A DNA stretch of 64,000 nucleotides from Ruminococcus flavefaciens AE3010 (GTDB lineage: Bacteria > Bacillota > Clostridia > Oscillospirales > Ruminococcaceae). The stretch lies in assembly GCF_000526795.1 (NCBI RefSeq), contig NZ_JAGT01000003.1:1-64000 (forward strand). Reading direction: 5' to 3'. Both the position numbers and the translations under genes were made by a program. Numbering within the stretch: position 1 is the stretch's first letter; every line of letters starts with the position of its first letter. Shown here in pieces: positions 1 to 8,041 of this stretch. The notes beneath the pieces are model-generated. The model ran no database searches. It was not told where the DNA came from and worked only from the letters and a program-made list of their open reading frames with translations.

Positions 1-29
1 TTTTTTGCGATTGTAATTATATCTCTCAT
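1..29 (-). CDS. ABC-2 type permease, N-terminal fragment (runs off window)
   Basis: An ATG at position 29 on the minus strand opens a frame (M-R-D-I-I-T-I-A-K) that continues beyond the window edge. It sits two bases after the stop codon of the ABC ATPase frame at 32, the usual place for the partner permease of a Nat-type exporter. Only nine codons are visible, so the assignment rests on position. Confidence 0.45.
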
Positions 30-31
30 GG

Positions 32-822
32 TCACACCTCATCATTTCCGCCGTTAAGGCTTGTATAAATATCGTAGAAAGCGTCCTCAAGGGAGCGTCC
101 CTGCATGAGGTTTTTCCAGTGTATCGTCCGCAACTATCCTGCCGTCCATTATCATGGCAGCTCTGTCACAGACCTTTTTCTACAAGGTCAAAAAGGTGAG
201 TGGAGATTATTACGCACTTGCCTGTTTTTTTCATGTTGAGTATGAACTCGCGGACTTCACGGGCAGCGATGATGTCCAGTCCGTTTGTGGGTTCGTCAAG
301 GATAACGAACTTCGGATCGTGGATAACGGATATTACCAGCGATACCTTTTTGTCTCTGTCCCTGAGAGAGCTTTGCAATAGTGGTATCTGCGAATTTGTT
401 TTATGCCGAACTCGTCAAAGAGGAGCTTTTTTCGCTTTTGCGCAGCGTCCTTTGGTATGTGTGGTAGAGTTCTGCAAAGAAGTCGAACATGATGTTGGGG
501 TGTGGACTTCATGTCGGGTTTCAGATCAGTAGTGAGAAATGCCAGCTGTGAGCGTATCTCCTCGGGCGACTTTACGGCGCTGACGTCATTGTAGAGCGCG
601 TCGCCGCTGTCGGGAGCGAGAAGTGTAGCCAGCATACGCATGGTAGTTGTCTTGCCTGCGCGCCGTTAGGTCCGATAAGTCCGAAGACCTCGCCTGATCT
701 TGCGGTAAAGCTGATACCGTTTACGGCGACCTTTTTCTTTTCTGTGATCCCGAGAGCTTTGGCGTTGTTTTTCACTTATAGTGAATGATTTTACGAGTTT
801 TTTCTGCTTTCAGTATTTCCAT
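32..822 (-). pseudogene. Nat-type ABC transporter ATPase, broken by about nine small insertions
   Basis: Read across three frames, this is a complete ABC ATPase of about 250 residues: start ATG at 822 behind an AGGAGG ribosome site, Walker A (GPNGAGKT, broken after GPNGA near 658), LSQGQ signature near 380, Walker B (FVILDEPTNGLD), H-loop (STH) and the C-terminal SLEDAFYDIYTSL typical of NatA/CcmA-like exporter ATPases. As written it cannot be translated. The frame breaks lie near 798, 768, 658, 507, 458, 400, 355, 182 and 112. Seven are cured by removing one base from a homopolymer (mostly A, once C) and two by removing a duplicated dinucleotide; no deletions are needed. The promoter, ribosome site and following permease start look intact. 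This pattern suits sequencing or assembly error better than long-term decay, but a real pseudogene cannot be excluded. Confidence 0.8.
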
Positions 823-902
823 TATATCCTCCTTGAAATTATTGGATCATGCTGTGTTCAGGGCACAGCGGTGCATATATATACGTTTGCACACCATTTT
901 TT

Positions 903-931
903 ATTATACATCATAATACATTATTTTTCAA
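903..931 (-). promoter_or_regulatory. Promoter of the ABC ATPase gene
   Basis: On the minus strand TTGAAA (926-931) and TATAAT (903-908) are 17 bp apart, about 80 bp upstream of the ATPase start. Spacing and -10 match the housekeeping sigma consensus. Confidence 0.7.
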
Positions 932-966
932 TAGCAAAGTCATTTTGTCCTACAGGTATACTCAAA

Positions 967-997
967 GATATAACCACCGTCATGCGGTGGTTATATC
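967..997 (-). terminator. Terminator after the sigma factor/membrane protein operon
   Basis: A perfect 13-bp stem (967-979 with 985-997) with a 5-nt loop lies about 50 bp past the stop at 1050. On the minus strand it is followed by a short T run. It separates this operon from the ABC transporter downstream. Confidence 0.7.
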
Positions 998-1049
998 CTG
1001 TATTTTACTATATCATGTTATGCATCAGTAAGGGTGGTTCATTGCTATA

Positions 1050-2337
1050 TCAGGAAGAGGCTCTGCATTTTTCGTTGAAGGCTACCTTGGAATACCCCGT
1101 TCCGTAAATAGCTTCACCGTTTTCATTTTTGAAGAGCTGTTTCATGATAGTACCTGTTTCTTTATCTACGAGCATTTCTGCGTATTTTATCTTACTTACA
1201 TTTTCAGCTATCGGGAAACCGCTGTTTTCTGAATAAGAGCCCGTCTGTAAAGCCTGTAGGTATGCCATTAATTGTCATCATATCTGCTTTCAGAAGCAGA
1301 CATTCTCTACCCATATATTTTTTGCCGTATTCGATCTCAACAGATGAAATATCTATTGTGTTCAGCTTCGCCAATGTACTGATCGGAGATGCAGTGTATG
1401 CACAGGAGGACGAGCTTGTAAGGTCAATGCTTCCGTCGAATGTGTAATACTGCTTTGTATCTTCATACTTTTCATAAAAATCATCATAGGAAAGAGCTGT
1501 TTTATCGCGGTTGTAAGTGATATAATCATCGGCATCCAAAAAGAAGGATTTACGGTCGTTTTTCAGGTCACAGTACTTTGGGAAGTTGGGATTGCCACGG
1601 AATTCCTCGCCAAAAAGTGCACCGTCGGTATTCATGTACATAGTTCTGCCTTCAAAGAAATAATTGTAGTTCATACGGTAAACCGTTTGATGTAAGTACG
1701 GGATCGCCGATTCTGTACCAGTTTTCTTCCATGATATCGTTTGATATCACATCGATGCTGACGCTCTCTGCACTCCATAAGCCTGTATCATTTGCAAGAT
1801 CGAACCAGAATGATGTTATGCAGTCCGAGCCGATGACTTCGCCGCTTATCTTATCCATGAAATGGAAGTCATTGAGCATTCTGCCGATAACAGCTTTTTC
1901 TGAGCTCATGTCATATTCGTCAAGGTCAACTTCATCAGCTGAGTATGCCTTATCGGCATTGGGATCGGCAGCTTCGGTGGTCGGTTCAGTGGCAGGCTCG
2001 GTCACAGCAGATCCAGAGCTGTCGGTTTTGAATGTGTGCTTGTTCTTCATCAGATACACGCCGCCTGCGATACCGCCTACAAGGATCGTACATGCAGCGG
2101 CTGAGGAGATCACTTTTCGGAGAGTGCGGGGACGGTAAGGCTCCGAGCCGCTTACAGATTCCTCGTCAGCGGCTGCAATGCCATTTTTTCTCATATTATA
2201 CTTTCTTCTGCTCATTTCAAGTATCCTGGTTTTTTTCTTCATTGCCTGCTGCAGGGACTTTTTCGGAAAGGGACTCCAACTCATTTATCTCAGCGTTTTT
2301 CCATAATGCCGAAATCAACTTCTTTCTTGTTCGTCAT
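1050..2337 (-). pseudogene. Single-pass membrane protein coupled to ECF sigma factor (putative anti-sigma), frame broken by extra bases
   Basis: The ATG at 2337 overlaps the TGA of the ECF sigma gene (ATGA), so the two are translationally coupled. Reconstructed, the protein has about 428 residues: a charged cytoplasmic N-terminus of about 75 residues, one transmembrane segment (ACTILVGGIAGGVYLM), a Thr/Glu/Pro-rich linker (TEPATEPTTEAA) and a large extracytoplasmic domain rich in aromatic residues. The layout fits an anti-sigma or sigma-linked sensor, but no zinc-finger or RsgI motif is visible, so the role is inferred from coupling. Four or so single extra bases break the frame (near 2300, 2252, 1678, 1231), each an over-long run of A, T or G. 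This is the same error type as in the neighbouring ABC ATPase. Confidence 0.65.
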
Positions 2338-2915
2338 AGTTCTGCCTCCTTTAAAGATATACCAATATTACTCAGCTTATCTTTCAGTTTTTTTATGGCT
2401 CGGGAGCATCTTGTCCTGACGTTGGCAGGCTCAAGTGAAACAGAATCTGCTATTTCTTTTGAACTCATGCCGTAGTAGTATTTTTGTATGATGATGATTG
2501 AATCGGGTTCTCCAAGCTCTTCCACAAGACGGAGAAGCGTGCTGCGGAGCTCTCCGCGTTCAGCGTTATCGGCAATATCCGTACTGTCTGAAATGCTGTC
2601 TGCGTCACTTTCTTCAAGTGAAACTGTCCTTCCGCTTTTTGAATTAAGGCTGTGGAACATATTGATAGCTTTTCTTATCGCCACGGTGCTGATAAAGCCT
2701 TTTACATCAGCGTTCTGTACAGATGTTTTGTCAAGGTATTCAAATACGTCTGCAAAGACATCGCTGACACATTCTTCCATATCCTCTTTGACAGCGCAGC
2801 TTCTGAGCTTGTTGAAAACGATAGTGTAAACATAGTTGAAATATTCGTCAAACAGCTTGCTCTGAGCTTCCTGCGGAGATCTGGTGAAAAGTATTCGGTA
2901 TTCCTTGTCCGTCAT
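2334..2915 (-). CDS. ECF-type RNA polymerase sigma factor
   Basis: About 193 residues with sigma-70 region 2 at the N-terminus (LFDEYFNYVYTIVFNKL, DVFADVFEYL) and a region 4 helix-turn-helix near the C-terminus (YYYGMSSKEIADSV, followed by RTRCSRAIKKLKDKL). It should direct RNA polymerase to a small regulon in response to an envelope signal. An in-frame ATG exists at 2930, but the ATGGAGG there supplies the Shine-Dalgarno site for the ATG at 2915 eight bases downstream, so the later start is chosen. The stop overlaps the ATG of the membrane protein next to it, the usual sigma/anti-sigma arrangement. The frame is intact, in contrast to everything at lower coordinates. Confidence 0.85.
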   Translation of the reverse strand: MTDKEYRILFTRSPQEAQSKLFDEYFNYVYTIVFNKLRSCAVKEDMEECVSDVFADVFEYLDKTSVQNADVKGFISTVAIRKAINMFHSLNSKSGRTVSLEESDADSISDSTDIADNAERGELRSTLLRLVEELGEPDSIIIIQKYYYGMSSKEIADSVSLEPANVRTRCSRAIKKLKDKLSNIGISLKEAEL

Positions 2916-2965
2916 GACTGATACCTCCATTTATTTGAAAAGTTGTAATGCGCATTTCCGCTTTC

Positions 2966-2994
2966 ATAATATATACTCAAAATGATATTGTAAA
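2966..2994 (-). promoter_or_regulatory. Promoter of the ECF sigma operon
   Basis: TTTACA (2989-2994) and TATTAT (2966-2971) are 17 bp apart on the minus strand, about 50 bp upstream of the start. It looks like a housekeeping promoter; no obvious ECF-type AAC motif is seen, so autoregulation is not evident. The rest of 2916-3166 shows nothing further. Confidence 0.5.
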
Positions 2995-3166
2995 GTGTGA
3001 CACGATCAATGTAAAATTAATGATCACCGTCAGGTGGCAGAAAAAAGAAAGCGATACATCCTGATCCGCAGATGAATCGCAAGTGTCAGTATTATAAAAA
3101 AATATTGAGAAAAAGGACTTTCACATTATATCTGTCTGCAATGTTCATATGCTTCAATTGGCTGTA

Positions 3167-5092
3167 TCAGCAGCCCCAGAAGTTGTACATCTCAAAGAAT
3201 ATCATTGCGGATACGGTGATAAGGTTTCCCGCAAAGCATGATATGCTGCGTATTTTTTTGTAGGGGAGCTTCTTTTTTGCTATGAGTGAGTAAGCGGCAG
3301 CAAGAAGTGCAAGTACGCAGACTCCAAGGCATAGGAGCTGTGTAATGCCTATGACCATGCCCTGTGTCTTGGTGAGACCGTCGTTGTCACCCTGTATACG
3401 AACGACTACAATGGATATCATTGCAGCAAGGGATACTATCTTTGCAAACTGTCCTGCGGTGATGATATGGGCAAAGGACAGGGGAGCAGCCTTGTGTGCC
3501 TTGTTTAGCTTCCGCTTTGCAAGGAGTATGAACAGTGACGCAACGCCGCAGAGCATAAAGCCTGCAAGGAGACAGAGCTTGGGTATGTAATGCTTTATTT
3601 CAAGGTATTCCGAGCAGCTGTTAAAAAAGCCCCGTCTGCCGTCAGAGTGTTCGACTATGCCGTATATAGCATCATCATAATAATCTTCGGAATGATATTC
3701 AAGAAATACATCGTCAGCTACCTTTACAGCGTCTATATTGTCAATTGAGAATGCGTCCATATACAGTATGAATCTTCCCATTCCTGCCGCATGTGTGCGG
3801 GTGTCGGAATAGTAGCCGCTGTAGGGCGTCAGATCTGCTTTCTCGAAGTTTTCTCCGATATAGTTCTTGGTCTTCAAGCTTCCGAAAACAAATGAGCACA
3901 AATAGTTTGGAAAATCATCGCGGCAGTTTGAAAGACCTACGACTCCGAACTTTGATACGGGATCGAATTCCATATTAGAAACACAGCCAAAGGTACCTCC
4001 TGTATGTCCGAAGGAGCGGACGTTGTTGTATTCATGGACGTCAAAGCCATAGCTGAAGCTGGGGATATCAGTGTTTCCGTAGAATGAGGAGCCTGAGAAG
4101 AGCTTCTCCTGAGTTTTGGCATTTTTGAACAGGGGGTGGTCGTCGTTGACCAAAGCCTGTGCGAAGGTGGCAAGGTCGCCGATAGTACCCGTTATTGAGC
4201 CGCAGGGGTAGAGCTGGTCGTTGAAAAGGCAGGTGCCCTTGGACTTGAATTCTTCAATAATTCCTTCCTCTATTACTCCGTCTTCGTTTTCTTTATACCC
4301 GCCATGGGTAGATAAATCATAGCAGATAGTTTTCAGACGCTGCTCTCTTACCCATGGGTTATCTGTAAGGTTAGGAGCTACTGCGGTGTGCTCCATACCG
4401 AGTGGCTCGAAGATGTTCTTGTGAATGTAGTCAACGTAGTCCATGCCGCTTACCCGCTGAACGATAAGTCCTGCAAGTGAAGCAGCCCAGTTTGAGTAGG
4501 AAGCTACTTCACCGGGACGGTAGGTCTGGGCGGGCTCCACATTTTTGAGAGCTTCTTCAAGTGAGGGCATTTCAGCCATATCCTCTGAGGTGGAGTCGTA
4601 GAACTTCTCGCACCAGCCGCCCTTGTGGTTCATGATGTCCATGAGTGTAATTGGATCGTCATATTTAAGGCGGCGGAAGAAGTCATCTGGGAGATATGTG
4701 CGGATATCCGCTTCAAGGTCTATCTTTTCCTGTTCCCAGAGCTGCATGATGCTGACCCATGTAAAGGTCTTGCTTATGCTTCCCCATTCAAATACGCTGT
4801 TCTCGTCGGCAGGGGTGTGCTCCTCAATATTAGTGCAGCCGTAGTAGCGTGTATAAAGTATCTCGTCCCCGTGAAAAACAAGCTCCACATGAGCGCTGTC
4901 AGTCTTGCTGTTTTTGATATTGGTGGGATGTGCGTTTAATTTTTTCTGACTGCTTATAAGTTTACTGACGGTTATTCCCGATGGACATTTCGGCTCGTCT
5001 TCATTTTCTGCAAAAGCGCTGAATGGCTGAGTGCAGACTGTAAGCACTGCCGCAGCAATAAAAGCGGCAGTGCTGCGCAGAAATCCTTTCAT
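3167..5092 (-). CDS. Membrane-anchored serine hydrolase, class C beta-lactamase/PBP4* fold
   Basis: The 641-residue protein has an N-terminal signal peptide ending near AFA, then a beta-lactamase-family domain (about 45-430) with all three catalytic motifs: S-I-S-K at about 105-108 (nucleophile Ser105), Y-S-N at about 199-201 and H-T-G at about 363-365. The C-terminal third carries about four hydrophobic membrane segments. Such enzymes act outside the cell as D,D-peptidases, esterases or amidases on cell-wall-related substrates; antibiotic hydrolysis is not implied. The ATG at 5092 follows GAGGAGGTGG at good spacing; an upstream TTG at 5110 overlaps that site and is rejected. It is the last gene of the YtrA-type operon, 14 bp after the second permease, suggesting a role in envelope stress or peptide-antibiotic response. 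Confidence 0.85.
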   Translation of the reverse strand: MKGFLRSTAAFIAAAVLTVCTQPFSAFAENEDEPKCPSGITVSKLISSQKKLNAHPTNIKNSKTDSAHVELVFHGDEILYTRYYGCTNIEEHTPADENSVFEWGSISKTFTWVSIMQLWEQEKIDLEADIRTYLPDDFFRRLKYDDPITLMDIMNHKGGWCEKFYDSTSEDMAEMPSLEEALKNVEPAQTYRPGEVASYSNWAASLAGLIVQRVSGMDYVDYIHKNIFEPLGMEHTAVAPNLTDNPWVREQRLKTICYDLSTHGGYKENEDGVIEEGIIEEFKSKGTCLFNDQLYPCGSITGTIGDLATFAQALVNDDHPLFKNAKTQEKLFSGSSFYGNTDIPSFSYGFDVHEYNNVRSFGHTGGTFGCVSNMEFDPVSKFGVVGLSNCRDDFPNYLCSFVFGSLKTKNYIGENFEKADLTPYSGYYSDTRTHAAGMGRFILYMDAFSIDNIDAVKVADDVFLEYHSEDYYDDAIYGIVEHSDGRRGFFNSCSEYLEIKHYIPKLCLLAGFMLCGVASLFILLAKRKLNKAHKAAPLSFAHIITAGQFAKIVSLAAMISIVVVRIQGDNDGLTKTQGMVIGITQLLCLGVCVLALLAAAYSLIAKKKLPYKKIRSISCFAGNLITVSAMIFFEMYNFWGC

Positions 5093-5106
5093 GTATATCC
5101 ACCTCC

Positions 5107-5886
5107 TCAAAGCTCACGGGCTTCATAGTCCACTACCGAGCATACAAGCTGATAGAGTGTGAAGCCGAAGCCGATAAAGATAAGTACGATACTGAGCAGC
5201 AGTCCGTTCATGGGAGCTGCCAGCGCCATTATCATATTTAAAAGTACTATAAGTACAGGCTTGAGTATATCTACATTGAATATCAAGATAATGACAGCAG
5301 CTATGGCATAGAACAGAGCAATTCCGCCTAAGATTTTAAGGAAGCTTATCAGCAGGGAGTTGCTCTTGCTTGAAATGCCCTTTTTGAAATATCTTCTGTG
5401 CTGTCCTGCCATGACTATAAGGGTAACAGCGAAAACAAGCCAGAACATTGAGTTTTCCAGAGCCTTCATCTGTACACCTGTGCCGAAACCGTGTGATACT
5501 TCGTATACATCTCTTACGTCCTTGGAAATGGTTATTCCATGAAGCTCACTGAATTTTTCCATTATGAGGTACAGGATAAAAATAATTGCCGAAAATACGG
5601 TATATATCCCCGTTGTGAGAGCAAAGCGTGAAATGACAATGCTTTTTCTGTCGGTGGGGATGACTGAGAATATTTTTCCTGCATTGTGAGTCTTTTCTGC
5701 CATTGTGATAAACGGCACGAGCATGACTCCCAGTACAACTATGCTGAATACCATGAATATGGCTTCCGTGAGCAGTCCCATGACCACAAACATTGCGGTA
5801 AGCAGGAGCATAACGAAGATTCTTGCCTTGTTTCTGCCCTTTGCCGATATGAGGTCCACTCGCATAAGGTCGATCATCTTTTTCAT
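5107..5886 (-). CDS. ABC-2 family permease (second subunit)
   Basis: This 259-residue polytopic protein has about six hydrophobic segments and a basic N-terminus, the build of ABC-2 membrane subunits of the BcrB/YtrC type. It carries no ATP-binding motifs and must pair with the ATPase encoded three genes upstream. The start follows GGAGGG with seven-base spacing, 11 bp after the first permease. Sequence resemblance to the neighbouring permease is low, so a heteromeric channel is likely. The substrate is unknown; operon type suggests export or sensing of an envelope-active compound. Confidence 0.75.
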   Translation of the reverse strand: MKKMIDLMRVDLISAKGRNKARIFVMLLLTAMFVVMGLLTEAIFMVFSIVVLGVMLVPFITMAEKTHNAGKIFSVIPTDRKSIVISRFALTTGIYTVFSAIIFILYLIMEKFSELHGITISKDVRDVYEVSHGFGTGVQMKALENSMFWLVFAVTLIVMAGQHRRYFKKGISSKSNSLLISFLKILGGIALFYAIAAVIILIFNVDILKPVLIVLLNMIMALAAPMNGLLLSIVLIFIGFGFTLYQLVCSVVDYEAREL

Positions 5887-5897
5887 ATTGTCCCTCC

Positions 5898-6611
5898 TTA
5901 CAGCTCTTTTGCGGACGCCTTTTTAATAGTGACCGTGCAGAAAAGGTATGCCGCAGCTAAGGTAATTGCATTGAGTATAGCAATGGACAGCCATTTGCCT
6001 GCCGAAGTTGGCGGCATAATTATATCTCTTAAAGCGCGGAGCTTTCCGTTGTACATCATAACCGATATGAATGCTGTGACGGCTGCAAATACAGCAACTA
6101 TTATCATAAGCTCACGAATGGCTGTCTCCATGTTCTTTACCTCCGAGCGCATCTGGGCATAGCAGAGAACTATTGTTATGAAAGCAAATGCCGCAGCGGC
6201 GAGCAAATATAATTTTTCAAATTTGTAATCGGGCATTGTAGGGAATCTCTCTGCGAAATGGGAAAGCTTTTCGGGGAGTATCTCATACAGAGAGGAGCAC
6301 TTTACTATTAGCAGACACAGAAAAGACAGCAGTTCTCCTATGAACATAGTAACAAATATTTCCGTGAAAAGTGCCTTTATTACAGCGCTCCTGCTGACAG
6401 GCAGTATACCGTAGAGCTTCTTGCAGCTTGAATTGTTGATACCCTGCACGGGGGCGATTATCATTACAAAGCTTACAACACAAAGGATACCGATAGGTAG
6501 ACTGAACAGTGCCGCAATGATACTTACAATGCCAAATACAGCTACATAAGGAACAGTGAGCCTGCTGACAGAGATAAGGTCAAACCTTATCATTTTCATT
6601 ATGTCGTTCAT
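5898..6611 (-). CDS. ABC-2 family permease (first subunit)
   Basis: A 237-residue membrane protein with about six hydrophobic segments. The ATG at 6611 is preceded by AAGGAGG and lies inside the 3' end of the ATPase gene, a 32-bp overlap implying coupled translation. Longer in-frame starts (6671) lack a ribosome site. Its N-terminus (MNDIMKMIRFDLISVS) resembles that of the next permease (MKKMIDLMRVDLISAK), suggesting an old duplication. Confidence 0.75.
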   Translation of the reverse strand: MNDIMKMIRFDLISVSRLTVPYVAVFGIVSIIAALFSLPIGILCVVSFVMIIAPVQGINNSSCKKLYGILPVSRSAVIKALFTEIFVTMFIGELLSFLCLLIVKCSSLYEILPEKLSHFAERFPTMPDYKFEKLYLLAAAAFAFITIVLCYAQMRSEVKNMETAIRELMIIVAVFAAVTAFISVMMYNGKLRALRDIIMPPTSAGKWLSIAILNAITLAAAYLFCTVTIKKASAKEL

Positions 6612-7464
6612 GTCTGTCCTCCTTTGCAACATAGACCAGTATCTCGTCGATATTAGCCTTTTCGGTCTCAAGCCCGTCTGATACCTCGCCGAGATACTCA
6701 GTACTTAGAAGTGCGTCGAAGCCGTTTCTGTAGCCGTGGAAGCCTATGCATTTTTCGCGCAGGGCAGAGGAGATGTCCTCCTCGGCGCCTCTGAGGATAA
6801 CGTATTTTTCGCTGAGCTCGTCCTTTGTTCCCGTGAACCACACTCTGCCGTTGTGGAGTATGGTAACGTAGTCGGCGATACGCTCCACATCAGATGTGAT
6901 ATGTGTGGAGAAAAGGACGCTTCTGTTTTCGTTCTCGATGTACTCCGCAAGTATATCAAGGAGCTCATCACGGGCAACAGGGTCAAGTCCGCTGGTAGGC
7001 TCGTCAAGTATCATGAAGTCAGCCTTGTGGGACAGTGCGATAGCTATCATGAATTTCATTTTCATGCCCTTTGAGAATTCTCCCACACGCTTGTTATCGG
7101 GAAGCCCGAAGGCTCTGAGCCTGCCTGCGAATTCCTTGCTGTCCCAGTCCTTATAGAAGGGTTTCAGCTGCTTTTCTATCTGTTTAGCGGTGAGGTGGTC
7201 TGCAAGGTAAAGGCTGTCAAACACCACGCCCAGCTTTTCCTTTATGGTGATAGTGTCTTTAACGCTGTCAAGACCGAAGACGCTTATCTTTCCGCTGTCT
7301 ATATTTGCCATATTGAGTATGGAGCGGATAGTAGTGGTCTTGCCCGAGCCGTTTTCGCCTACGAAGCCCATGATATACCCTTTTGGCAGGGAAAAGGTGA
7401 CGTCCTTCAGCGCGAAGCTGTCGTAAGACTTGTTAAGTCCGCTTATCTCAAGAATGTTCTCCAT
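6580..7464 (-). CDS. ABC transporter ATPase, YtrB-like
   Basis: 294 residues with a complete nucleotide-binding domain: Walker A GENGSGKTT (about 36-44), ABC signature in the FSKGM form, Walker B FMILDEPTSGLD and H-loop STHITSD. The C-terminal 80 residues past the core are typical of ATPases paired with ABC-2 permeases. Start follows TGGAGG. It lies three bases after the GntR repressor gene. In Bacillus subtilis the related ytr operon responds to cell-wall antibiotics and envelope stress; the same role here is inferred from gene order. Confidence 0.88.
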   Translation of the reverse strand: MENILEISGLNKSYDSFALKDVTFSLPKGYIMGFVGENGSGKTTTIRSILNMANIDSGKISVFGLDSVKDTITIKEKLGVVFDSLYLADHLTAKQIEKQLKPFYKDWDSKEFAGRLRAFGLPDNKRVGEFSKGMKMKFMIAIALSHKADFMILDEPTSGLDPVARDELLDILAEYIENENRSVLFSTHITSDVERIADYVTILHNGRVWFTGTKDELSEKYVILRGAEEDISSALREKCIGFHGYRNGFDALLSTEYLGEVSDGLETEKANIDEILVYVAKEDRHERHNENDKV

Positions 7465-7467
7465 AAA

Positions 7468-7839
7468 TCATTCCTCCAGAAATTTTTTTAGGGCGGCGAT
7501 GATCTCGTCATCGGAAAGTCCCGCATTTCTGCCGTTAAGTACGGCTTTCTCGAAGCCCTCCTCCATTTCGCACAGCATACGCTCACGGAGGAGCTCATTG
7601 TTGCTTGGTGCAACGAAATAGCCCTTGCCTGTGACGGAGATGATAAATCCCTCCTCAGCAAGGTCGTTGTATACTCTTGTAGTTGTGATAACGCTTATCT
7701 TCAGATCTCTGGCAAGCTGGCGGATAGACGGCAGCTGCTCGTCCTCTGCGACCTTGCCTTCAAGTATCTGAGCCTTTATCTGCTGCTCTATCTGTTCATA
7801 GATAGGCAGCTCGGATTTGTTTTTTATAACTATCTTCAT
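7468..7839 (-). CDS. GntR-family repressor, YtrA subfamily
   Basis: The 123-residue protein consists of an N-terminal winged helix-turn-helix (ELPIYEQIEQQIKAQI, LPSIRQLARDLKIS, GKGYFVAP) and a short helical tail of about 45 residues. That short tail, without a large effector domain, defines the YtrA branch, whose members repress their own ABC operon. AGGAG lies seven bases before the ATG. It is the first gene of a five-gene operon, and a perfect inverted repeat covers its promoter. Confidence 0.9.
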   Translation of the reverse strand: MKIVIKNKSELPIYEQIEQQIKAQILEGKVAEDEQLPSIRQLARDLKISVITTTRVYNDLAEEGFIISVTGKGYFVAPSNNELLRERMLCEMEEGFEKAVLNGRNAGLSDDEIIAALKKFLEE

Positions 7840-7850
7840 AAGTGCACTCC

Positions 7851-7910
7851 TGTGTTATACTGTATATATCACTGTATATACAGTATAACACAGTTGTAGC
7901 AGTTTGTCAA
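7851..7910 (-). promoter_or_regulatory. Promoter and YtrA-type operator
   Basis: On the minus strand TTGACA (7905-7910) and TATACT (7882-7887) are 17 bp apart. A perfect inverted repeat with 18-bp arms (7851-7868 and 7875-7892, core TGTGTTATACTGTATATA) starts at the -10 box and extends over the transcription start to just before the ribosome site. Binding there would block RNA polymerase, so the operator for the adjacent GntR protein is the simplest reading. Confidence 0.85.
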
Positions 7911-7979
7911 TACCATATCTGTAAATAATTTGTGTCCGTCCTGCAAATGGCGGTATACAGCATTTTTGCAGATGCATAA

Positions 7980-8013
7980 AACACGCAGTCGGCAAAACAG
8001 CCGGCTGCGTGTT
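7980..8013 (-). terminator. Terminator after the two-component/ABC/dockerin operon
   Basis: Stem of 14 bp with one G-T pair (7980-7993 with 8000-8013), loop six bases. On the minus strand it lies about 30 bp past the stop of the dockerin gene and is followed by TTTTAT. Confidence 0.75.
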
Positions 8014-8041
8014 CGTTTTATATAGTATTATATTGCCTGTT

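Noticed and set aside
166..775. Three separate small genes on the minus strand
   Set aside because: They are consecutive pieces of one ABC ATPase; motifs continue across the breaks when one or two bases are removed.
1204..2284. Two overlapping hypothetical genes on the minus strand
   Set aside because: A single extra T near 1678 joins them, and their combined sequence reads on into one membrane protein.
3167..5092. A beta-lactamase conferring antibiotic resistance
   Set aside because: The fold and motifs are present, but the membrane C-terminus and operon context fit a PBP4*-like hydrolase; nothing in the sequence shows drug hydrolysis.
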